A DNA stretch of 64,000 bases from Rhexocercosporidium sp. MPI-PUGE-AT-0058 (GCA_020746875.1 JAGTJL010000028.1:372001-436000); one strand, 5' to 3'; counted from the stretch's first letter, positions 35,781 through 46,534 are shown. Notes: generated by a model not told the origin, from the sequence alone. A program made the numbers and translations.

Positions 35781-37374
35781 TTACAATAATTTTCGCTCAT
35801 AGGTAGACCGCGCGTATGTGGACTTCGGACTTGGGTGCGATGATGACTGACTGAAAATCGAAGGAATTTTCTTAGGAGAAGCGTCCAGGTTGACCCGATA
35901 TGACGAGTCTGTTTTGACACGATCGAGTATCGCTTGAAGCTGCTTGTGTAGCTCTACAGCGTGGATGCGGTCCTCGTAGTGAATCTTCAATAGGTTCTCG
36001 TCGACAATGTCAACGATTGCCGACATGGGGGTGCGGCGACATCGCTCATCAGCTCGCAGACCATCCATCGCCTCAATGACTTTTGGATGTACCTCCCACT
36101 TTTCCCATTCTTCCGAAATTTGGCGGTCGTGGGACCACTTGAGGCGGTAATATTGGTACTCGTTGGGGTCGAGAGAGCCAGTAAAGTTTGTGATTGCTGT
36201 GAAGTCGTATAAGAGCCACACGATGAACTCGAGTATGATGCAGCCCATCGACCAACAATCGTATCGACGCGACCTTGCCAACTCATTCGTAGCCTCCGGG
36301 GCCTCGTATGCTCGAGTCGATACCGACGTAATCGTCTTGCCTCTGGCGAAGCCAGTTTTCTGGGTGTGTGTTCGTGCGATGCCGAAATCCGCAATCTTCA
36401 AGATGCGGGTGCCATTTTGGGTAAAGTAGAGGATATTCGCAGGCTTGAGGTCTCCATGACGACAATTGATCTCGTGGAGAAGCTCCAGGGCGTGCGCCAG
36501 GCCGACCATTTGTTCGAGAGACCACAAGAAGTCATCTGGTCTTTTTAAAAAATCGCGTTTCCAGAATTGTGCCAGATCCCCGCCGTCTGCCCAGGGGAAT
36601 ATGATGCATGGAACTAGATCGCAGATAGCCAGATGCTTCACGAGATGGTCGTACTGTATGTTCTTGGAGCGAATCGTGTCCAGGATGTTCTTCTCCCGGT
36701 CAAAGTCGGATACCCGGGTAAATTTCTTGATGGCTACATACATTGGCTTCCCCGAGTGTGCCTTTAAGTTGTCGTTAGTTGACCGAAATGGGCGATGGAA
36801 GTTGATGTCAACGTACACTGATAGCGCCTTTGAAGACGGTGCTAAATTCGGTTTTAGCAAGCTCCTCGCAAGAAGCAAACGCTGGTTTGAGTGCGCAATG
36901 CTTATTGAGTGGAATGTTTGTCACTGTCCCGGCATCGTGATCGAGCTCCATGGTTGGCTTTAGGACCCTCCACTGCTTCTTGAGAAACGCGCCAACATCT
37001 CGTGGTGTGCAAGTCGCAAATGACCTAAAGACCTTAATACGGGAGGCAGACTGGATATCGCGACCATTTTGAGAAAGGGGAAGATCTCCATCTGTGAGGT
37101 CTTCTGCCAGTAGACTCTCGATGATTTTTTCTAGGCGTGTCAGTATGCAGATGGCGATGACTTTCTTTGCCTGTTGAATTCTGTTCTCGGCATTGCAATC
37201 CCAGGATGGAATCCATTGGTTCACGCGTGCCTCAGTCAGCAATTCCTTCACTGCTGGCAACGTAATCTTTTTCTCGAAGGATTCCAAGTTCCCGATGTAC
37301 TTCTTGCCAGTAAAGGGACATGTCACATTCGGGCCAAGCTCGCCAGGCAGAGATGTCATCGTGGGCTTCCGCAA
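35781..37374 (-). CDS. Ser/Thr protein kinase with conserved N-terminal region (partner-like paralogue)
   Basis: Two exons, 37374-36817 and 36761-35781, give 512 residues. The intron is 55 nt with a branch site CTAAC and joins STVFKGAIS to AHSGKPMYVAIKKF. Residues about 1-175 are an uncharacterised region ending in a conserved block. The kinase domain follows (about 178-440) with the lysine in VAIKK, catalytic loop RHGDLKPANIL, intact DFG (ADFGIAR) and a YEAPEA version of APE, so it should be catalytically competent. The glycine loop is degenerate (EFSTVFKG). The same N-terminal layout and the RHGDLKP/WLLY motifs recur in the kinase at 41629, so the two are paralogues. The C-terminal 60 residues are Ser-rich. 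Pathway unknown; by neighbourhood it may take part in a HET-type recognition response (inference). Confidence 0.82.
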
Positions 37375-38303
37375 GGAATGACTGGGGCATATGTTGTGAT
37401 ATCCTGTACTCCCAGAAAGCCAGTGTTGTAACAGAGCTTACTTCGATTAGCTACTTTGCGATTTCGGTCCCACCTTTATGTCTGATTTCTGGTCGCCCGA
37501 CTGCGGCTCCTAACTGACATACTTTCGTCATCTGTCCGAGGTCGAGGGATCGGAGACTGCTGGGAACTCCAACCAGGAGCGCAAACTCGGTGTCTGAAAG
37601 TGTTCTAGTGCGGGTTTTCCAGCTCCAGCCTCTCTCTATCCAGTTCAGGCTGAGGGGGGAGTGAGAACGAGTGTGGTAGCCCGGGACCAATCACTGCCGC
37701 AGCGCATGTTTTGTGACTGCATGTGATGGCTGCAGCGGGCGACCACTCAGGTTTCCAAGCACTCGCCCTGCCGCATGTGGTGGGGTAATGGAAGGAGAGG
37801 GATGTTGGAGTGAGATGGGATAAGATAAAATGGGCCAATGGGATGGGTTGGGGTGGAAGCACTGCAATCATGCAAGTGAACCTCCCTCCCTCCCTCCCTC
37901 CCTCCATGAAGCCATCCGAACATGGTCCGTCCCGATCGCAATGCTCCTCCCCAACTTCTTAGAATGGAGGGTTGCACCTACCTAGAAATGCCTCTTTTGA
38001 TGTGGCTTGTTGGTGATCAATAAAAGTCAGTGTCCTGAGCGGCGTCCCACTCCTTGGTCAGCATTTGCACAGAGAAGAAAAATGAGGATATGTGCCGGCT
38101 GGGACGGCGACAGCATTGCATTTTATATGCTGTTCGAAGCGAGGGGTGGAATGAGTCCATTTTGGCTGTGGTGGCCCTAGGTAGGGAGGACACATAGTCT
38201 TTCTGACCTTCAAACGAGAACGCCGAACACAGAACACGATCAAATCATAACGGCAAGTCTAATAGAACAATGCAGGAACGTAAGCGCCATCATACTCTTA
38301 TTA
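37375..38303. other. Intergenic, with CCCT microsatellite
   Basis: Promoter region of the upstream kinase and 3' side of the small gene at 38304. A (TCCC)n tract of about 25 bp lies at 37882-37905. No supported gene otherwise. Confidence 0.45.
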
Positions 38304-38708
38304 TCAGACTCTGGAAGAGTACATCTTCGACTGCGCGAGAGCGTCTCCGTCAGCAGCATCAAACGGCATATGTTTTTCGAGAAAGCCTGCAAAGGCTTCG
38401 AGTCCTTCCTCCGACCCTGGAAATTTGACCGCTGCGAAGCCCCCTCGATTCTTCTTCGGTTGTTGGAACAAAGCCAGATTGTACCACCTCCAGAACAAGT
38501 ATTTCTCCTTGTCCTCATCCGTCTTCTTTCCCAGATTACGCTCATCTAGCGTGTGAAGTCCATTCCCCGAGTGCCATTGCACCTTGCTCGGGCCGCGTAC
38601 TGTTCTCCAGGAATGGAACGTGCGGCATTGGTTCCTATTTGATGCCACTGCGAGACGCACTGTGAAGTGACTCTCCATCAGCACACTCAAAGGCTCGTTG
38701 GGTGCCAT
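38304..38708 (-). CDS. Small hypothetical protein
   Basis: Single frame of 134 residues with an ATG start (MAPNEPLSVLMESHFTVRL). It has protein-like composition, with Trp/aromatic residues (KYLFWRWYNLALFQQPKK) and a C-terminal EEGLEAFAGFLEKH helix. No signal peptide, membrane segment or family that I recognise. It lies next to transposon debris, so it could be a real orphan gene or a fragment. Confidence 0.42.
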   Translation of the reverse strand: MAPNEPLSVLMESHFTVRLAVASNRNQCRTFHSWRTVRGPSKVQWHSGNGLHTLDERNLGKKTDEDKEKYLFWRWYNLALFQQPKKNRGGFAAVKFPGSEEGLEAFAGFLEKHMPFDAADGDALAQSKMYSSRV

Positions 38709-38869
38709 CAGTATGACAGAGTCGACTCAAAGCTTCTGGCCGAGGAAGAACCACCACCAGCCCACCTTGGAAGCTTGTCCTGCCTGCTGTGTTAGCACAA
38801 CTCTATTGATACTTCAGATAGGATCGAAGGCCCTACCTGAATGTGACAAGCTGGATAGAGTACCTGACT

Positions 38870-39552
38870 CTGCGAAGGAGGGGATTTGTAGCTATATCCA
38901 ATAGCCCCTTATGCGTTGACGGGAGTCGTAAGGTATTGATGAAACTGGTGCTAGATACACGTATTACAGTAGTTTTCAGAGTATCCTCGATTAGTATTTC
39001 GTGTAACTCGTTGCTTTGCTGTACGTCCTTTAACCAAGAATGTAATTTCATCGGACCAAAGGGTCTTGAGCCATTCGATAGTCTAGAAGATATGAGCTAG
39101 ACCCCAAAGAAGGCGTCTAGTAACTTGAGCGAGTATCAAATACGGCTTTTGGCAAGAAACACAGCGATAATAGCCCCTTTGGTGCATCTTGCGTTTGAGT
39201 GTTTCGACCGAGTAACCTAGCCCTAATTCCCCCTTAACTTCCACCAGTTCATTATTCGATGCTTCCAACTCTCTGCGCAGTATAGAATAACCGTATTAGT
39301 CTCTTGACAAGATACAAGATACGGAGGTCCTCTGCGGCCAGGGCGAATACGTTCGGGTGGGTAGCTTAGAATCTTGCGGATTGTACTCTCCCTAAGAGGT
39401 TTGCCTTCAGGATTCTCATATCGGCGCTGCAAGTCGCAAATCGGGACCCTTCCATACCAGTGGAATTGGCGCATTGCATCCTTATGTTTCGTAGCTATCT
39501 CATAGCCTTTTTTATGATGCCAATCGTCGAGTGGGGGGTTTGTTGGAGCCAT
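38870..39552 (-). pseudogene. Tc1/mariner-type transposase remnant
   Basis: An ATG at 39552 opens 109 codons that look like the N-terminal DNA-binding part of a Tc1/mariner transposase, with RRGRPP-like basic text (RIRPGRRGPPYL) and RESTIRKIL helix. After a stop, the same kind of sequence continues (39268-39083), and then a segment reading EWLKTLWSDEITFLVKG near 39070-39020. The WSDE motif and spacing match the second catalytic aspartate region of Tc1-type DDE/D transposases. Stops and frame shifts separate the parts and the C-terminal third is absent, so the gene is dead. Terminal inverted repeats were not found. Confidence 0.62.
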
Positions 39553-40609
39553 ATTAGCTGGATTAATCGTGGAGGGTGAGAAAATCAGTAAAATGCCCTC
39601 TAGCGCACAGACCCATGGTCGAAGGCTCGTTATCTACTGACAGATTCAATAATCAGGCAGCACAAAGCGGGCGGCTGGAGAGGTAGCTGGCACTGCCTCT
39701 CTGGTGAGCACCTGCTGTGTATACTCTTCTCACGGCCAGAGTCGAGGAAGACAGCTTGTGCAGGCAAGTTCGAATCCTGCGGCAGCCAACCTATCATACT
39801 CAAGATAACAGCGTGGCTAGGAGGATAATGGATTTGCGAGTAGCGACGGCAACCTCGAAAGCGACTGCGACTCGATCTCGGTTTGTCCTTTGGGCATGAC
39901 AGTTCACGCGCGGCTCCGGTCATAGTGGCAGATAGGATTGTGCTAGGGAGCGACCACGGGCGGTGGTCAGCATAAGAGGAAGTTGGCTGCTGTAAAGCGT
40001 TCGTGCAAGCCGGCGGCAACTCCTCAGGGTTTTCCTACCTTAACACAGCTTTAATTGGATCACCCAGATCTCAGATGCAGTAATATTATACACAGTACAA
40101 CAAAACAAACACACAGCACGCACTATTCTGCTGATTTGAGAGAACATCACTATTTCCTGTGACCGCAGTCCTGCCCGGGCGGGTTCTCGAACCCTTATCG
40201 AAAGAACATCGCTAATTTACAGAGCACACAGCAGGTACTTGGCCCACACAGGGCACACAGTCACACGATTTAGAGAGTCAAAGGTTTACGGGATTTTGGA
40301 GTTGTAGGGGTATAGAAGAGGCGACTTGGACGAGAGAGAACGTTGTTGGGAATGTTTTTCCTTGTGAGGACCGGTGGACCAGGGGTCGTGGAATCACGGT
40401 TGCTGTGGCTAGCGGAGTCGCAATATAGCTTCACTGTAGTTGTATTTTACTAGGTATTTAGGGTCCGCAGACACAGGAGGATAGTTAGTCGCTGAGTCAG
40501 AGCCTTATACCAAAGCTATAAACAAAGCACTTCTGTCAACCTTTATGTATATATACGTAGATAGAAGCCAGACCACTCAGTGGAGAAGGTTGCTGGTCAT
40601 ACGGAGGTA
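39553..40609. other. Transposon-rich spacer with tRNA-like B-box sequence
   Basis: No intact gene. AATCAGGCAGCACAAAGC at 39651-39668 recurs at 40976-40993. GTTCGAATCC near 39766 and GGGTTCTCGAACCC near 40178 resemble RNA polymerase III B boxes or tRNA T-arms, but no complete cloverleaf can be built around them. They could be SINE or retrotransposon primer-site remnants. Confidence 0.35.
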
Positions 40610-40837
40610 CAGCGGTTAAGTGTGGTAATAGCACTAGCAGGGGGGTCCCTTGCCCACTGATTTCAACACTTCATAACTTTACAACCACGCATTCAAAAAA
40701 TTTTATTTCAACGATAGAATGGTCTTTAAAAGAATCTCTACTTGTAGTTACTTTTTTATATTTTTTTTGTGCGTTGTTGCGTTGCAGGCGGAGTTATTCT
40801 AGACCCCTGCTAGTGCTATTACCACACTTAACCGTTG
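40610..40837. mobile_element. 228-bp pogo/Fot-type MITE
   Basis: Terminal inverted repeats of about 34 bp with one mismatch start CAGCGGTTAAGTGTGGTAAT on the left (40610) and CAACGGTTAAGTGTGGTAAT on the right (complement, ending 40837). They are flanked on both sides by TA (40608-40609 and 40838-40839), the target duplication of Tc1/mariner/pogo elements. The interior is about 160 bp, A/T-rich and non-coding. It is a non-autonomous element that would need a transposase supplied elsewhere. The near-perfect arms suggest fairly recent movement. Confidence 0.82.
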
Positions 40838-40958
40838 TACCATCGTACGAGTGTGATGAAGTGAGTTGCGTTTCCTGAGGTAGATGCAGTTCGGCAACTG
40901 GTGCCAAAGCTGGGTCATTCCGGCATAGCTGTCCAAACGGATGGCTGGAACCGTGTAT

Positions 40959-41085
40959 GAATCAATCAATCAATCAATCAGGCAGCACAAAGCCACACTG
41001 ATGCATACCGGCTTTAACCATTGAGCAACGGGCCAGCAGACACAGTTCAAAGGCTGTGTAACCCAAACCAAGTGGGCTATGATTC
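40959..41085 (-). mobile_element. SINE-like fragment with AATC tail
   Basis: Read on the minus strand, TTGCTCAATGGTTAAAGC (about 41022-41005) resembles a tRNA-derived A box. It is followed by GCTTTGTGCTGCCTGATT and then a (GATT)n tail at 40959-40980. The body-plus-simple-repeat-tail layout is typical of fungal SINEs. No B box was found at the right distance, so it is truncated or something else. Confidence 0.3.
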
Positions 41086-41628
41086 GAGAATTCCACTGGT
41101 CGTCGTACGCAGAGACCTTACTAACACCCCGGTCTGCATTTATGTACTTTCTGATTCGCTGTATCCCCACTTCTGTATTTCCTAGCAGATGCTCTGCATT
41201 TGTCTGATAGATAAGAGGATGTCACGACTAGATATAGTTCAGAAGGGTGAATTGTCCATGTCCCATCATATCTTCCGCCATCCCAGCGGACCCTGCCATG
41301 TCTCGTGCATTTGGACCCTGCTCTTGGCCTCGATCCTTGCTCCAAGTATGTAGCTCCACTCGGAATTCTTTCTGTACCCCAGTGCTAATGCGGAAGATCG
41401 AAGACTATCACAGGGTTCCTCGGTCCACGCGAGAAGAAACCAGCCACCCTGATTCCTGAGCCGTCAACCCCCCAAAACACCCGAGAAGACACACAAACTC
41501 ACCAAGCTTCCTACAACGAGGAGCCGAATGACCGAACGCACGAGCCGCACGATTATTATAGCTTCTCTGAAGATTCATCCTTGCCGAGTCGCTCGTCTAC
41601 GAGCCAGATAATTCTAAAAGAGCAAACC
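41086..41628 (+). other. Upstream region of the kinase-HET gene, possible extra 5' exon
   Basis: The frame of the kinase-HET first exon stays open upstream of its first ATG (41629) back to about 41390, encoding a Pro/Glu/His/Asp-rich stretch with no ATG. A 5' exon ending at CTCCAA before GTATGT (about 41342) and starting at an ATG near 41258 would splice to CACAG at 41415 in frame. The true start may therefore lie upstream of 41629. Confidence 0.35.
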
Positions 41629-43823
41629 ATGCCATCAGAAGCCAAGATAGATATGTCTGCGGACACGCTTAAGGGCGTGCTCACCAACATCAGGGCGGTG
41701 ACGGTGTCGAAAAAGAAGAATAATAAGAAGTTTATTCCAGAGACTCTCTTGGCGAAAGTTATGAATCCCACGGCTGTGAAGGGAGTTCTTGAGGAGCAGA
41801 GGAAAAAATTAGACCTCAAGTCCACCGTTACTATCGACAAATTGGCCAACTTCTTTAGCAAAGAAGCGTTCAAGATATTTGCAATCCTCGCAACCAATAA
41901 TCTCTTCGGCTTGGCCGAGCACTTTTGGCAGCATGACTTCCAGAACGACTTGCTTCCAGTCAGAAAGAGGTGGTTGAATGATAATGATGATGATGATTGG
42001 GAAATCGAGTCATGCATAGATGGAGACCAAATTGTCGCTGAAATCCGCGAGCAAATCCAAGCCAAAGTCCACCAGGTTTTCTCTTGGGGCGACAACAGTC
42101 CATGGGGCGAAACGGATAACTTGGTCAGACAATTCTGCGACTTTTGGCAATGGGAGTTCGTCCCTCCAGTTTTCGTCGAAGACAGATTTCGGTATGAGTT
42201 TCCAGATGAAATCCACTTACCCTTTACACGTATTGGAGAACAGAAGCAGCCGAAATCGGACACCTTTTATAGCTACGTGCAGGAGATGAGTATCCATGCA
42301 GATCACCTTCCAAAGGCTCTTGTAAGACACCTCAAACTTCTTGTGAACTGAAAGTAAGGTTTCTATATTCACTGACCTATTGGTAGGAAACTGCTATGGA
42401 TGATCAGAACAATCATCGTGTTGCTATTAAGCAGCTGAAGCAGTCGGGCCCAAACTTCAAGAAGGTGGCCGCAGACGAAGCCAGCGTTCTCGAGATAATG
42501 CGAGAGCTCGGAGAGGAACACCACTTAATCAAAGCCATCGCGTACTACCAGAAAGGAGAGGACCTCCACTATTTCATATTTCCCTGGGCGGAACTAGGAA
42601 ATCTTTGGGAATTTTGGACTTCGAGAAATAAAAGCCCCGAGACAGACCCAGACTATATGATCTGGGCATTGACGCAGCTCACAGGCTTGGCTAGCGCCCT
42701 TGAAGCGCTGCACCATATGGCTACTGATACTGACGTCAACTGCCGTCACGGCGACCTAAAACCCCTCAACATTCTCTGTTTCAAGACAGAAGATGGTGGT
42801 AACCACAATCCGAGACTGGTTATCACCGACGTCGGCCTCGCCAGAGTTCATAACGAGGCGACCCGCGAGCGTGGTAAAACTACAACTGCGGCCTGGACTA
42901 TCAGGTACGCAGCGCCAGAGCTCGTAGTTGACTCTAACACGACTCGATCCCGACGATTCGACATTTGGTCCTTTGGATGTATTCTACTAGAATGCGTCGT
43001 TTGGCTCTTATATGGCTCCAAGAAGCTGTTGGAATTTGCTCACGATCCCGAGGAACCGTTTTACGAACTTTTACCTCCAGCACCCGGCTTTCAGACGAGA
43101 GACCTATCAGCTCGACATCTGGAAGTCGAGATCAAGGAGAAGAAGACTCTTCAGGTTCATAGTAGAGTTCAATATTGGATCACCTACATCAAGAAGCACG
43201 ATTGGCGCTATTCTAAAGGGACAGCACTTCAAAAGTTGGTTGACCTGATCGTCGATAGGATGTTGAAAGTGGATCTTGGTCCTTTGGGCCCTGCTGACAG
43301 AGACAACTCTATTCCATCCACCAGAAATCCCCCCTCATCCCCTAATACACCAGGCCAAATAGTAACAGAAACTATGACGAAAGAGCCGATTCCAGCTTCC
43401 CAGAAGTCTATCCCAGTTATAACGAAAACCCTCGTCGGTGAGCAAGACTCAACTTTACAACTACCTCCCCCAAGTATCAAACGTCTTAGAAAGGCTAGAA
43501 CCTGGGGCCGAAAAGGAAAAGCTACGAATCATCTGTCTCGCGATCCACAGTATCGTGCCTATGCTCCAGAAGTAAAGGAGAAGTTGGAGGCTATTCTTGA
43601 GGAATTGGAAAATGGGAATATCGAGGCGTTTGGAAGTAAGCCCTCAAATGAAACAGCAGCGGCCCCGGGACCTTCACCGGCACCCATCGTTGGAAACGCT
43701 GGTGGTCTCGGAATTCCTGGCGAACCTGACCGCACCTGGGTATGTGAACCTTCTTTAGACTACGATATCACTTCATTTTCTAATTCTGTCTTAGCAAAAT
43801 GTGAGCCTCTAATTAGACTTTGA
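41629..43823 (+). CDS. Protein kinase module of a probable kinase-HET fusion gene
   Basis: Exons 41629-42321 and 42387-43739 encode 682 residues. If the next intron is retained, translation ends at 43823. Residues about 1-225 are a helical, uncharacterised N-terminal region similar in layout to that of the kinase at 35781-37374. The kinase domain follows: VAIKQLKQ (ATP lysine, on exon 2), catalytic loop RHGDLKPLNIL, then DVG instead of DFG (ITDVGLARV) and YAAPE. Asp-Val-Gly keeps the metal-binding aspartate, so activity is possible but atypical. A WSFGCILLECVVWLLYG segment closes the core. A Pro/Ser-rich linker ends at EPDRTW, where a strong donor (GTATGT, 43740) begins the microexon chain into the HET module. 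The start is taken at the first in-frame ATG; an earlier exon is possible. Confidence 0.8.
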
Positions 43824-44248
43824 TCAATTCACTGTCGTCGCTAACGAACTTGTCCCTTGAAAAGGAAGTAAGCTCATAGGATACTGTGGTTTGCTTGATA
43901 CTAATACTCATCCTCCTTCTCTCTAGTACGTAAGTAACACCAGGTCATGCAATCGAATTAATTAGGAAGTTTAAAAGGCTAATTTTTGATTTTCGCCCTA
44001 TTTTGGCTGAGCAGAGAGTAAGTCCCTTCACGCTAATAATAACTGTGATTCCCATTTGGCCAACATATTTACTAAACGGCCGCCTATTCCTAGTTTGTGA
44101 GTATTTCAGTGACGGCACTCATTTGAGCTCTGTGACTAATTTACCTTCCAACAGACTGTACGTCGATTATCAAGTCCTGTTTTATCAATTTTGAAGTAGC
44201 GAGCTACTTATTTCATGGAAATGCCATCGCTGACCATTCTTTTTACAG
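43740..44248 (+). other. Chain of seven introns separated by 6- and 3-nt microexons
   Basis: Read as introns 43740-43794, 43801-43864, 43868-43926, 43930-44014, 44018-44093, 44097-44154 and 44158-44248 (55, 64, 59, 85, 76, 58 and 91 nt). The microexons between them are CAAAAT, GAA, TAC, AGA, TTT and ACT. Every intron begins GTATGT, GTGAGY, GTAAGY or GTACGT, contains a CTAAT/CTAAC/CTGAC-type branch site and ends in AG. All are phase 0. The product joins the kinase linker (...RTW) through Q-N-E-Y-R-F-T to the HET exon (PVRYLPSPFHRR...). Any subset of microexons can be skipped without changing frame. This is a reading by eye, not supported by transcripts. Confidence 0.55.
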
Positions 44249-46345
44249 CCTGTTAGATACCTCCCTTCTCCTTTCCACAGGCGCAAGCTAAAGTACCTCC
44301 AGCTAACCGATAACTGGGATTATGCCCCTGATGACACTATTGCTAGAAAAGTTCTTACCGGCCTTTACTCAAAGACAATATTACCCTTATTCCGCGAATC
44401 TTCTAAACTTTGTCACCGCTGCATTAGTTTGAGATTATGGTCTCTTAATTGTACTTTTGTGGACTCGCTCGCGGGACTAGAAGAGAAGGCCAACACAGAG
44501 GGATGTGAACTATGCAGCTTGCTTTTACAAGGCCTTCAGGTTCGGATAAAAAGACATTCCGACTTCGTCCGCTTCGCCAGAATTGGTTCATACTTAACCA
44601 TTGATGATGGTCAAGGCCAAGCTTTCGCCAACCTCTACAAAATGCCAGGTGTGTGCAGAGCTTAATAAGGCTTAATTTGTCTTTGCCACTGCTCACAATC
44701 CAACAGGTTTTCAAAATGATGATTTGCAGAGTATTCAGCTGGGGCTTTCCAGACTGCCTAGTGCCGGCAGCGAGACGCATTACAAGATCCTGAGAGAATG
44801 GATTCGCTCTTGCGACAGAACCGATCAATGCTACCCGAAACATCTTGACTTTCTCCCCACACGGCTTCTGGACGTCAGCAGTAGTGACTCCAAAACCATC
44901 AGGCTCCTGGACATAGGGCGAGGCAACACTGTGCCGAGAAGATACATTGCTCTATCCCACCGTTGGGGTTCGCCAGAACATAACACCAAGTTCTGCACTT
45001 ACAAGTCCAACATCGAGGATTTTAAACTAGGCATTAATATAAGCCGGCTCCCAAAGACCTTCCAGGATGCCGTCAACGTCACCCGTGGTCTGGGTCTGGG
45101 ATACCTTTGGATAGACTCGTTGTGTATTGTCCAGGACGACGAAAACGACTGGGAGGCAGAGGCCAAACTTATGGGGCGCGTCTTTAGTTCAGCATACTGC
45201 ACTATTGCAGCCAGCTGTGCCAGCGGGAGCAGCGACGGGTTCCTCAAGCCAAGGCAGGGGAGAAGAACTGTCGTAATGCAGGGGCCCCAAGGAGACGAGA
45301 TCTTTTGCGTATGTGAGGCTATCGACGACTTCTACCGAGATGTCGACCAGGGTGAGCTAAATCAGAGGGGCTGGGTCCTGCAGGAGCGAGCACTGTCACG
45401 ACGGACAATCTACTTCACGGAGACCCAGTCGTACTGGGAATGCGGAGGAGGCGTGCGGTGCGAGACAATGACAAAGATGAAAAAGTACGTTATTACCTTC
45501 TCTCTCCTTCTGGGGACGAACTGTAATACCCAGGCTCCTGCCTCTATCTATAAGAACCAACCTATTCTATTCGCTTTGAGACTCAGTGCTAACCTATCTC
45601 CCTACCCAAAAGCCGCAAAGCATCGTTCCTTGGCGACTCCAACTTCCCCAATTCTGCCGAGAAATATGTCAAAGGGATGCGAATCGAGCTCTTCCAAGAC
45701 CTCTATGAGCGCTACTCTCGATTAAACCTCTCATTCCCTTCAGACCGCCCCATCGCGATCAAAGGCCTTGAGTCCCGACTTATCGACACCTTCGGCACTA
45801 CCGGTGGCTATGGTGTCTTTGACAAATACCTACACCGTTGTCTGCTTTGGCAACGAGCTGGCAAAGCACTGAAGCACATCGAAGCCTTCCGTGGTGGTAA
45901 ATTAGTGCCGTCTTGGTCGTGGATGGCATACGATGGTCCTATTCGCTATACCACCGTTCCTTTTGGCGAAGCTTCGTGGAATGGGGATATTACGTCACCT
46001 TTCACTAAGACTGGGCAGGCTCTGAGAGGAAGCGAACATGAAGGTGACGGTATTTCCACATCGATGCTTGAGTTAGAAACGCCAGTCTGGGATATCTTTG
46101 ATACAAAAGACGGACAGATCATTCTGGACAACCCGTCTCGTACCATTGATCAAGCTCTGCAGTGCGTCGTTGTTGGAAATGACAAGACAACGAACATAAA
46201 TGGGCGGCAGGCGTATTATGTTTTGTTGGTTCTCTTCATTACAAACATCAATGAAAATCATGTGTATGAGAGGGTTGGAGTAGGTGTCTTGGATCGGCGC
46301 CACATTGCTCTTGATGGTAAACAAAGAATGGCTAAGATTCGATAG
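44249..46345 (+). CDS. HET-domain module (heterokaryon incompatibility), probably C-terminal half of kinase-HET fusion
   Basis: Exons 44249-44648, 44707-45484 and 45613-46345 encode 636 residues and a stop. A Cys-containing lead (KLCHRCISLR, CELCSLLLQG) precedes the HET domain (about residues 230-380 of the module). The three HET blocks are clear: RYIALSHRWG, then GLGYLWIDSLCIVQDDENDW with YCTIAASCASGSSDGFL, then RGWVLQERALSRRTIYF. HET proteins trigger programmed cell death after non-self recognition in filamentous ascomycetes. The first exon has no in-frame ATG near its start, so upstream coding sequence is required; the kinase module upstream is in frame through the microexon chain. If it is a separate gene, its start codon is not visible. 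The downstream RLIDTFGTTGGYGVFDKYLHR-type region is common after HET domains. Confidence 0.85.
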
Positions 46346-46534
46346 TCCGATCACCTAGAAAGGAGACTCTTGTCTTCGAGAGACTTGGCATAATTAGACT
46401 TGAAAAGACGATAGGACTTTCAACTACAACTTGTAAAAGTTCCAACGAAGTTTTGAAACTAAAATCCAAGATCCCATCTTTATATTCGCGTTTTATTCCG
46501 ATTTATTTGTTGTTACTCCACCAACTAGAAGTAT

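Noticed and set aside
39740..39790. tRNA T-arm-like GTTCGAATCC followed by a CC-rich end
   Set aside because: No acceptor-stem partner or A box at the right distance; no cloverleaf can be drawn.
40150..40200. Retrotransposon primer-binding site near GGGTTCTCGAACCC
   Set aside because: No LTR pair or coding remnant could be identified around it.
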